Of a stretch of 64,000 nucleotides of DNA, positions 42,990 through 51,911 are shown in pieces. This DNA comes from Phymatolithon calcareum (Eukaryota; Rhodophyta; Florideophyceae; Hapalidiales), in contig OZ345353.1 of the NCBI GenBank assembly GCA_977006965.1, positions 4,216,001-4,280,000 of the forward strand, written 5' to 3'. Position 1 is the first letter of the stretch, and each line of letters starts with the position of its first letter. A program made the translations under genes and the position numbers. The notes under the pieces were generated by a model that had not been told where the DNA came from, ran no database searches, and saw only the letters and a list, made by a program, of their open reading frames with translations.

Positions 42990-45900
42990 TCATTCCTCTT
43001 CCACCATTAAATTACATATAGCGACTGCCCCACTCTCTAGTCCACCAACAAGCAACTTGCTTGCTTCATTATATTGCCACTCATACAAATAAGACGGGAA
43101 CGTCCCAAGCAACGTGTCTTCTGCGGGTATATTCGCATAAACCGAGATAACGCCGCAGTATGCTTCCGCCGTATATGCCGGGAAGGAATCCGGCCATAGA
43201 TGCGGCGTTTGCTGTCCACAACTCCGAATAATCTCCTCCGCTTCCTTGTCCGTCACTACGTATTTAGTGTCCCTGCCATGCTCGCTCGACGTTTCATCTT
43301 CAGAATCACGGGATCGTCCGCCCGATTTCCAAACACAATTTCGCGTCTCTCGATTCCAAATGATGACAACGCCATCATTGTCTCGGGACACAACGTGCGA
43401 TCCGTCTCCGCTTTCAGATACCGTCCCAACATCTTCCTCGTGCCCTTCCAAGGCTTCTCCAATTTGCAATCCTGATTCCACCTCCCAAATGCGAACTGTT
43501 TTGTCCCAACATCCCGAAACGATCCGCAGACCATCCGAGCTGAACGAAACACATGTCACCCAGTCACCGTGACCTTGAAGAACGTTCCCAATTTGATTAC
43601 ACGTCTTCGCGTCCCACACTCGAACAGTTCTGTCCCCTGAACCAGAGACCACCTGTCGCCCGTCATCACTGAACGAAACGCAGCTCACCCAATTCGTGTG
43701 TCCTTCCATTGCTCCACCAATCTGGTTCCCCGTACGCGAGTCCCACAAACATACCGTTCCATCTTGCGACCCAGACGCTATTCGAAGTCCGTCATGACTT
43801 AACGCAACGGCATACACCACTTCGGAATGTCCATGTTCAAACTCAGTTGCCTCCGCTTCCAAAAGTGTGTCCCAAACACGAACAGTACCATCTCCACACC
43901 CGGAAATTATTGTTCCACCGTTAGGAGTAAACGCAACACTTGTCACCCAGCTGTGCACCTTTGCGGATGTCCACGTATTTCTCCCACTGTTCGCGTCCCA
44001 CAACCGAACAGTCCCATCATCCCATCCTGATGCAATTTGACGTCCATCACCACTGAATCTAACACAATTCACCACATCCGTGTGTCCTTCAAACGCCTCA
44101 CCAATACTCCTCCATGCCCCCCTGTCCCATACACGGATTGTACCGTCAACTGACCCCGTCACCAACCGTTCGTCCGTCCCACTGAATGCAACAGAACTTA
44201 TCCTATTCCCGTGCGCCTCCGTATCTTCGAAAATAGTCTTCCTCGTGAAACTGTCAACAACTTTCAGTGTTCCATCCCTCAGACCAATTGCAACCAACTG
44301 CTCGTCATTCGAAACGGCGACACAATAAACACTGCACTGCTGTACCAATTCTCCAACCTGTGCACCGGTGATCGCCTCCCATATCCTCAACGTACAATCT
44401 TCACCACACGAATATATCTTCTCCCCATCGCTGCTCACGGCAACCCCGTCCACCCTCTCGCTGTGCCCTTCGAGAACACGCACTGGACACTCACATGTCT
44501 CCCATTCCCATACCCCGATCGATTTGTCATCCGACCCAGAGACAATTGTTCTTGATCCACCAGAAAACGATACACATCTTACGTATCTAGTGTGTCCTTT
44601 CAGCCGCTTCAATATCTCACCCGTCGACGCATCTGCCACTACAATATCACTCCCTGCTCCTGATGCCACAAAACGTCCACATGGAGACAAATCAACCGCC
44701 CAGCAATACCCTCCCACGGGGATCTCCATCATCGGCGAGCTCCGCGGATTTGGGAAAAACGAGTTCACGGGTAACAAATAAGGCTTTGGTGTGTGTGATT
44801 CAACGCTTTTCAAGTACGCCTCTACAACTCCGTCCTCCGTCCTTATCTTCAACAGTCGTCCGCACACTTGGAACTGAAACCCCCGCTGCCCTTCCCTTAC
44901 TCTTCCCCATGATACTTGTATCGCTTTCCAAATCAATTCGAAGCTCCGTCTTACTCTTTCCGGAATAAATTCGTCTCCAACCGTCAGCAAACAATCAAAC
45001 TCTGATTTCAATGCCAACATACCACCCATCTCACAACGTCTATGCGTCCAACGAACATCCAACAAAAGAGCCCCAAGCTCCATTATCGAATCGCCACACA
45101 CAAGGTGTCTGCCAAGTTCACCAAGAATATAACCGTCATCTCCAACGGTCCACCATGCTCTCGCTTTCTGTCCCAACAACTTTTCCTCAAACGAACCACC
45201 TTCATCTGCAATCAATGGATCTTCACATGTCCTCGCTTCCGGTGGCAGATATCCGTTCAAAAGCCGTGTGTGCCATATCGAGCTTGTCTTCGTCGTCTCC
45301 GCCTCTCGTCTACAGAACTCCAATTGTAGATCATGAAGCGTCACACCACGTTCTTTCCTCCGTCCTTCTCCATCTTCACGAAAAGTAAGCTTACAAAGAC
45401 TCAACTCACTGAGAAGCCGCACCACACCCAAACCAAAACCTTCGCCCGCCATCCACATTCCGCTCAACACGGAAATCGGCATCCAACCCTGGTTTTCCAA
45501 CACGCACAGACTTGTGTACAGATCGGCAATCGAATGCTCCATATCCAACGAATTTCTTGCCTTCAGCTTCACGAATTCAACTTCCAACATCTTCAGAGTC
45601 AGTGAGATTCCTGCATACAAGCTCCAACCGTCTGCACCTTGCTCTTCCCCAAGTTCAATGCTCCGCTCCTCCAGCTGTGAAGCATACTCCTCACATCCAC
45701 CTTCAAAATCACCATGTTCTCTTGACAGGAAACAAACTGCGCTTCCTGCAATTGCCAGCGCTATAGGCAACCCGGCGCAACTCTTTAAGATCATTACAAT
45801 ATTCTTTCTCAAGTCCCCACTGACCTCTGGAAGCACGTATTTCGCAACATCTCGTTTCGCGTGACTCATGAACATACTCACAGATACGTCCCCTACTGCA

Positions 45901-47066
45901 TCTCTTGGTGAAAAGTCCACAGCTCGCCCAGCAGAGTGCGCTATGTGTGTACTCCTTGTCGTTATTGCCATCCGGCTTTCCCGACAGCTCCTCAACAACT
46001 GCCTAATATCATTCAGGAACCCGGTTTTGTTCTTGTCCGTAGGCCAGAGGTCGTCCACGAGAAAAAGACAAATTTTCCCATCGAACCATGCCACCGCGCA
46101 ATTAACAGCTTCTCGCAGCTTCTCCGAGCGTTCCACAACAGAAACAGACGCCTTTGCTCCTGTGGACCGCATTATGTTCGCGATTTCTCCTCTTGCTGTC
46201 AGGAACGTAGCATTTTGACCAAGGCACATGTACTGGACTCCGTCCGGAAAACGTTCCCGAATGTCCTCATTGAACGCAAGTCCTTGTAACGCAATCGTCT
46301 TCCCTACTCCGGCCATTCCGAGGACACCATGTGCAGGCGTAATCACTCTGCCCGTACTCACTCCAGTCGCTGCAGTCACTGTCGACGAAGACTCCACCGA
46401 TAAAATACATTCCTTCAACATTCCTTCCGGTGTACACGGCTTTCCATCCTCATCCTTCGCATCAAAGTTCAGGCTTGTGCCTTGCGGGGGTTCCGGCGTG
46501 CTTGCTCCCACTCGATACACTTCTTTCTCATTACCGGTCCGTTCCATATTTTCCAGCTTTCCCACAACAACATCAATGTTCTCTTCTGTCACGAACGTTG
46601 CAATCAGAGTTTCCAGCTTCGTAGACGCGCTTTGTACTTGCTGTTGCACGCTTTCCATGGTGTCGCTTAAAGCTGTCGCTCGCGTTGTTCGTTTAAACAA
46701 GCTCTTCAATTTCGACGATACACCACTTTTGTTTCCCTTAAACGCCCTTGCGCAACATTCCTCCAACGTTGAGTCGCAGTTTTCCAGAATATCCCGCACG
46801 GAAGCAACTTCTTCCAGGAAGGCAGAGCGGATTCGAGTAGGGGCGGATGCTGGTGCCGATTTAAGATATGTCTCCACAGCTCCCATTTGTCGCATCACCT
46901 TCTCCAGATTATTGGTCAACCGTTGGAAGGTCCCAGGTCCCCGCCGAAAGTTGCCAATTCGAGTTTGGATGCTATTCACAGCATACCGCGCCTCTGCGAT
47001 GATCGCAAGAGCGAGACCGGCGATGTCCATGTCGAAGTGGTTTACTGTGCCGACTTGGGTTTGCAC
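42990..47066 (-). CDS. NB-ARC/WD40 (STAND) receptor, copy 1
   Basis: This is an intronless gene of 1358 residues. Residues 1-170 are predicted helices (GLALAIIAEARYAV and later amphipathic stretches) resembling four-helix HeLo/MLKL-type bundles; this is by appearance. The NB-ARC ATPase has Walker A GMAGVGKT (250-257), Walker B LFLVDD (334-339), sensor ITTRS (368-372), GLPIALAIA (432-440) and an MHD-like LHDLQ (577-581). From about 780 to 1250 eleven WD repeats form a beta-propeller, followed by a conserved tail. STAND receptors are switches: ligand binding at the repeats opens the nucleotide site and lets the N-terminus signal or kill the cell. The gene is divergent from 48183-49753 and tail to tail with nothing. 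Compared with the copy at 57925-61998, changes cluster at the propeller's variable positions. Confidence 0.9.
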   Translation of the reverse strand: MQTQVGTVNHFDMDIAGLALAIIAEARYAVNSIQTRIGNFRRGPGTFQRLTNNLEKVMRQMGAVETYLKSAPASAPTRIRSAFLEEVASVRDILENCDSTLEECCARAFKGNKSGVSSKLKSLFKRTTRATALSDTMESVQQQVQSASTKLETLIATFVTEENIDVVVGKLENMERTGNEKEVYRVGASTPEPPQGTSLNFDAKDEDGKPCTPEGMLKECILSVESSSTVTAATGVSTGRVITPAHGVLGMAGVGKTIALQGLAFNEDIRERFPDGVQYMCLGQNATFLTARGEIANIMRSTGAKASVSVVERSEKLREAVNCAVAWFDGKICLFLVDDLWPTDKNKTGFLNDIRQLLRSCRESRMAITTRSTHIAHSAGRAVDFSPRDAVGDVSVSMFMSHAKRDVAKYVLPEVSGDLRKNIVMILKSCAGLPIALAIAGSAVCFLSREHGDFEGGCEEYASQLEERSIELGEEQGADGWSLYAGISLTLKMLEVEFVKLKARNSLDMEHSIADLYTSLCVLENQGWMPISVLSGMWMAGEGFGLGVVRLLSELSLCKLTFREDGEGRRKERGVTLHDLQLEFCRREAETTKTSSIWHTRLLNGYLPPEARTCEDPLIADEGGSFEEKLLGQKARAWWTVGDDGYILGELGRHLVCGDSIMELGALLLDVRWTHRRCEMGGMLALKSEFDCLLTVGDEFIPERVRRSFELIWKAIQVSWGRVREGQRGFQFQVCGRLLKIRTEDGVVEAYLKSVESHTPKPYLLPVNSFFPNPRSSPMMEIPVGGYCWAVDLSPCGRFVASGAGSDIVVADASTGEILKRLKGHTRYVRCVSFSGGSRTIVSGSDDKSIGVWEWETCECPVRVLEGHSERVDGVAVSSDGEKIYSCGEDCTLRIWEAITGAQVGELVQQCSVYCVAVSNDEQLVAIGLRDGTLKVVDSFTRKTIFEDTEAHGNRISSVAFSGTDERLVTGSVDGTIRVWDRGAWRSIGEAFEGHTDVVNCVRFSGDGRQIASGWDDGTVRLWDANSGRNTWTSAKVHSWVTSVAFTPNGGTIISGCGDGTVRVWDTLLEAEATEFEHGHSEVVYAVALSHDGLRIASGSQDGTVCLWDSRTGNQIGGAMEGHTNWVSCVSFSDDGRQVVSGSGDRTVRVWDAKTCNQIGNVLQGHGDWVTCVSFSSDGLRIVSGCWDKTVRIWEVESGLQIGEALEGHEEDVGTVSESGDGSHVVSRDNDGVVIIWNRETRNCVWKSGGRSRDSEDETSSEHGRDTKYVVTDKEAEEIIRSCGQQTPHLWPDSFPAYTAEAYCGVISVYANIPAEDTLLGTFPSYLYEWQYNEASKLLVGGLESGAVAICNLMVEEE

Positions 47067-48182
47067 GGGGTAAGTGATGGAGGAGGAGGACGGCGGCTTG
47101 GTTGCTTCGAAGATGGAGGAATGGGGACTGCGGCGGGATGTACGATTTTGTACTAGATATCATACTGGACAGGAGACACGCAACGAGGAAGTGCTCACAG
47201 AGATATGGCTGATTGAAGTTGTTGAGTTGTTATGATAGTGCTGAGGTACAGGTATTTGTGTTGATGTCGCAGTACTCAACGCAAGTGATTAGCTGATATT
47301 TTTATGAAACTGACTGAAGTAGTTGAGGGAGATCGCGCAACAGATCGCGTCACCGTCTTCTGCAGTATACAGTAACCTTGACACATCATTTATGATACAA
47401 TATGGTACAATAGTGTATCATACTGTAGTTGTAAATTACAACCTTTACTGTAATTGTATTTTCGACTGATGCCAAATCGAGTTGTGGCAAAACAATCCAT
47501 TCTATGGAATGGAATGTTTTCCCGCAGCTCGGCTGGGGAGATCGAAGGACAAATGCACTTGCAAAAAGGGACTCTGATACATGAATGCGCTCGAATCGAA
47601 TCTCCGGTGAAAAGGATCAACGTTACAAGAGCAAATGAACTTCTCTTTTACTTTGAAGGACATTACAAGTCAAAATTTTCGACCAAGGCCAGATGAATTT
47701 TAGAGAATTATACTAAACGCTATCCGACTCACTATTGCCGTTATATCGAAGTGATATTCTGACTGGAATAGGGCGAATGAAAGATATTTTGTTCTTGAAC
47801 GTCAAGGCGCAATCATCGCGCAACTCGAAGGGTTTAGTGATAACAAAATCGCTGATTTCTAACTTGTTCATTGCAGAATCACGCCTGTTTCGGAACGCAG
47901 AATGTGTTTTTCAGACACCGATATAACCTACGCCCGCCACACAAGGCAAGCCTGTCTTCAGGAGTCCTGAAGGGGAGAGTGCTTAGGAGTCTCGAATGGA
48001 GGTAACGGATCAATTCGACGCGGCCCAATCGTCGATCGAAAAATAATACACGTGTCATAATCCACCAATCTGTGCATGCATGCCGAATCCAACGCTCCCG
48101 CCATCCCAAGAATACTTCCAATTTGCGGCAAAAGACGAACACACTCGCGTCTTCAAACAGTGGCAGCAGCAGCACTGGCGAC
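47067..48182. other. Divergent intergenic region between receptor 1 and the Pro-rich gene
   Basis: This is a shared upstream region of two divergent genes. It contains ATACAATATGGTACAATAG and GTATCATACTGTAG near 47395-47430, and a foldback around 47492-47516 (AATCCATTCTATGGAATGGA). It repeats at 61999-63117, where the foldback is a perfect palindrome. Confidence 0.5.
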
Positions 48183-49753
48183 ATGGACGACGCCGATAAC
48201 TCTGATGAGGAGTGGGCGTACGTTGTAGAGCTTGTCAAGGAAATTGAGAAAAGTCATGGCCAACAATCGGGGAACCAACCCGCCGGAAATCTTGCGCAGG
48301 TCGCCTCCACACATCCGCTTACCCCTCCCATGGGGGCTCCATTTCCTTCCACTCAATCCCCCGTACCGCCTGTCGCTCGGCATGAGTTACCTCCCATATC
48401 CTGCACGTCTGGCAACGAACTTCCGCTAAGCTCAACAGCATTCAGCCCCGGCACTCACCACAGCCGCATTTATCCGCTCACCAGATAACGAGATCGCGGC
48501 AAAATGATAACTCCCGCCGTCCACCACAACCTCGTCAATCTCCGTTGCCACACCACCCACAGAGTTCACCATACACCCCGTCATCGACACACGCACACCA
48601 ACGGTCTTACTCTCCGCTCCCGCCATCTCCAACATCACCGCCACCCCCGCCATCTTCGTCACTCCCGCCGCGCCCGCCTGCACCATCGCTTGGGTCAGCA
48701 CTGTCTGCACGGGAACTCGAAACGACAGGTCAACTGGCCAACTACCGTCGAAAAGTGAGCGCCATGGAACGCGAGCTGGCGCACCTTCACTCACGCGGCG
48801 CACCCCCATTTACATCCTCTACGCCCGGAGACGCCGTGGAGGCCATGCGTCTCGAGCTCGAAGCTTCACGTACCGCTCAACGCCGTATGCAAGAACGTCC
48901 AGTATTTGCAGAACGCGAACTTGAAATGCGAAATGAAGCAAGTGACTTCGTTGAAGCAACTCAGGCTCCAGCCACGCAAACGCCCTCATCGCAGGCCCCC
49001 GCTTCCCAATTTCCACCATCGCAACTCCCCTCATCACAACATCCCTCCTCGACGCGACGTTCACGCGGCATATTCATGTCGCGCATCGCACTGCGCGCCC
49101 CAAAGCGCCGTCGCTCTAATTCCTCAGCCCTGAATTGCAAATCACCTCCTTCCATCCGCCCTTCCTCCCGCCCTTCCTCTGCTGCTTCGAGTGCAGACCC
49201 GAGGGACTGGCCTGTAGCCGATGCCGCGTGGTGGGCCGCCTACGACGCGCCCGACCGTGTCGCCGAACGTGCGCGCGCAAGCGTGTTTGCACCACCGAGC
49301 GCAAACGCCCTTCTAGCTTTATCTTCCGGTCGCGGTGGTGCAGAATTACGCTCTGCACTGGCGGCTGCTCTTGGAGGCGGCGGGAAAGACTTGTGGATAA
49401 AATTGCACAACGCGCTATTATCCGCATCGACGATTGCAGGTCCCGGCACTGCGCGACGAGCCGCTCTGGGTACCGTGCTGTCTATCCACTTGAATTTCCC
49501 GGGCGGCATTGGGAAGGATGCACAAGCTCGTGCAAATGCTGGAGCACGACGTGTGCTTTCTGAGGAGGGCAATGATGACGCCGATGTTGCGTTGAAATTG
49601 TTGGCTATTGTCGGTGATTCCGGTGCGTATGTTGGTGGAAAACGCAAGGAACGAGCTTTGCGCTATGCACTTGCTACATGTTCGGTTGACGGCGCGGAGA
49701 CATGTTGTATCTTTCTTCGGTGTCAAACTACTGTGGTACTATGCTTGAGTTGA
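48183..49753 (+). CDS. Pro-rich/coiled-coil protein of unknown function, 3' end replaced
   Basis: The likely start is MDDADNSDEEW, an acidic segment followed by a helix (VVELVKEIEKSHG). The frame then changes between about 48400 and 48500, by an unseen intron or a small indel. The main frame (to 49753) has a Ser/Pro-rich stretch, a coiled coil (RELETTGQLANYRRKVSAME and later ERELEMRNEASDF), a basic patch (RAPKRRRSNS) and a helical, Ala-rich C-terminal domain. The order acidic helix, coiled coil, helical domain faintly recalls ATRIP, the partner of the ATR kinase; I would not rely on that. After SVDGAETCC (about 49720) the sequence is that of the receptor's 3' flank, so the true C-terminus has been cut off by an old rearrangement. 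Confidence 0.5.
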
Positions 49754-50110
49754 AAATCGTTCTCGCGTTGCAACCGTTCACGGATGACAGAAGACACGTA
49801 GTATTTTTATGCGTAACGTCAATGCGAAACGGAGGTTTTGCGGCCACTACTTATTAAATTACGTATATCGCCCGCACCACTTCTGAGTCCACCAGCACAC
49901 AACTTGCTTGCTTCATTTTATTGCAGGAATAAACAGGTACGGGAAATTCCAAAGCAACGTGTCTTCTGCGGGCACATTCACATAAACTGAGTTATAGCGG
50001 CAGTATGCTTCCGCCGTATATGCGGGGAAAGAATGTGGTCATAGATGTTGTATTTGCTGTTCACACTCCGAATTATCTCCTCCGCTTCCTTGTCCGTCAC
50101 GTACTCTCGA
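49720..50110 (-). pseudogene. Relic of a receptor 3' end
   Basis: This aligns with 42850-43260, the last codons and 3' flank of the NB-ARC/WD40 gene. YVTDKEAEEIIRS is still readable, then the frame breaks and the rest is degenerate. Divergence is far higher than between the two intact receptors, so it stems from an older duplication round. Confidence 0.8.
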
Positions 50111-50479
50111 ATTTCATTGACGGCTCGTGAAGGGGACAGTGACGACAAAAGCAAAATCAGCTTCTCTGATTGCCACTGTAGCCACGGCCGCGCGAAGCAA
50201 GACATGAAAAGGCCGATCGGTCGAGCGGAGGAAGGGCTGCCATCACAAATTAACATTCGCTATGTCGATGAGTTTATGACACTTACTTGCAAGACGGATC
50301 TGCAGCATTATGGTTGGTTTCGTATGTTCGTTTTCAGCTCCGTTTATTTCTGACTGAGTTCTAACGTTGCTTTTCTTCCCCTGCATGGCTTGCCCACCCT
50401 TTACAGGTTTACCCGAATGGATACGTGCACAATACATCTTTTTCTCTACCGCCGTTCCGACCGCGAGACATGTCATCAC
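50111..50479. other. Unassigned sequence between two relics
   Basis: This stretch matches neither neighbouring relic clearly. It has a GTAAGT-like donor on the minus strand near 50285. It may be a fragment of another gene captured in the older rearrangement. Confidence 0.3.
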
Positions 50480-51618
50480 CAATCGAATCACCGTCAAGAT
50501 AGCGGAACACGTCTTCGAAGGATGACGGAATTGAAGAAAGTAATTCTTTGCTCTGCATCGACTCCTGAGTGTTGTTCTGGCCGGTCCGCTATTCGGTGTA
50601 ATCCACCGCACAGGCGCGCTCGGGGGCACCGCCCATTCCCCAATGCTTGCACCTTCCTTTTCAGATAGGGGTCTGTACAATCGGGTCCAGTCTTAAGATT
50701 TCGCGCCTCCTCCTTTCGCGCGATTTGGAGTGCAACCCGTTCGCAATCGTTCTTCCTCCCACACAATACGGAGGGACTTGGAGACAAAAGTCGCCCGGTC
50801 CTTCGCGCTTCTCTTTTCGACTTCCACCTTGTGCGCGTTCAAAACATCATCCACTAATGCGTCAATTCAAGTTCCGACGATGAGCGGCGCGCCATGGCAA
50901 ATGGCCAAACCAGGTGCTCATGACCGTGTTGCATGCCCTCATAAAATTTGCAATTGACATTTGGACGCGCAAACTCTCGTGCCGGCACTTTATTGCCGAC
51001 GGCGACAGGCAGCGGGACTCGAAATCGGCACCATTCAAGCACCTGCAAATGGAATCGGATATGCGAATAATAAGGCTGAAGATGGAAAGGGGTGAGTTCA
51101 CCCGGAAGGCCACCCTGCGCAAGTATGTCGGCAATACGGTGGATGGTGCGTGGATTATATGCCTTGAGATGCAGGAATAGTGACGGATGATGGTAACCGT
51201 AAATACTCGTCTTCAGCACAGGTTCCAGGCTTGCGATTGCTGGTGGAATTCGATCCGAATGCTTTTCAACAGAAGCGGCCGCTTCCACTTGGAGCACAGC
51301 TCTAAGTGCCGCCTCAAGCGCGTTCCTCAGCTTCTGCGCGAATGCGACGGCAGCATCCGAAAACATGCCGTCGGGTACAGGGAGGTACATGTACGGAAGA
51401 GCGCCATGGAGGTGGAGACAGGCTTTCTGTCCCGCAGGTGTGGATCCAAATATGCGGACGACGGGGAGTTTTGCAGAATGGTCGCCGCCCTCTAGACGCA
51501 ATCGAGCAGCGTGAAAGTGAAGAGATGATGAATAGTCACTAAGCGAGAGCATGTAATGGTCAATGTAAACGATGCGAATTGAGGCCACTGCTGTGTTGAA
51601 GCCGCCATCGTCCTTCAT
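50480..51618 (-). pseudogene. Relic of REV3 5' region (third copy)
   Basis: From the Met at 51618 the N-terminal 190 or so residues are nearly identical to REV3. Then about 14 residues (TDLSLVGMGYVNLK) are missing. A lost base causes a stop after SSELELTH at 50854. Further on, diverged traces of the middle region are visible (VPPSAPVR, ITPNSG). No polymerase domain is present, so no enzyme can be made. The spacer upstream (51619-51945) is also a diverged copy of 41791-42119. Confidence 0.88.
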
Positions 51619-51911
51619 ACCGATGAGACGTGTTTTGCGTCCCGTTCAAGTCGGGAACATGGGAAAGTGGGCGTTCTATTGCATGGCCTTCTTCAGTCCT
51701 GTGGTGCAAAGACTTTTCGTTCATCCTGGCTGGACCTTGGTGAACACGTGTGCGTGTGTGCAAGAGATGCAGAAGCTGCTCAGCACAGCTGTGAGGCCTA
51801 CTGTACATACACAATTATTTTTCGAAAAAGTACTGTGCAAAATCATGCATGAAGCTTAAATTTTCGTTTAATTTAGGGGGCACGGAAATTTTTTTTAACG
51901 CTCCAGTCGCT

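Noticed and set aside
46228-47073. 281-codon plus-strand frame over the receptor N-terminus
   Set aside because: It lies opposite the conserved NB-ARC gene, has no domain, and is shortened in the second copy.
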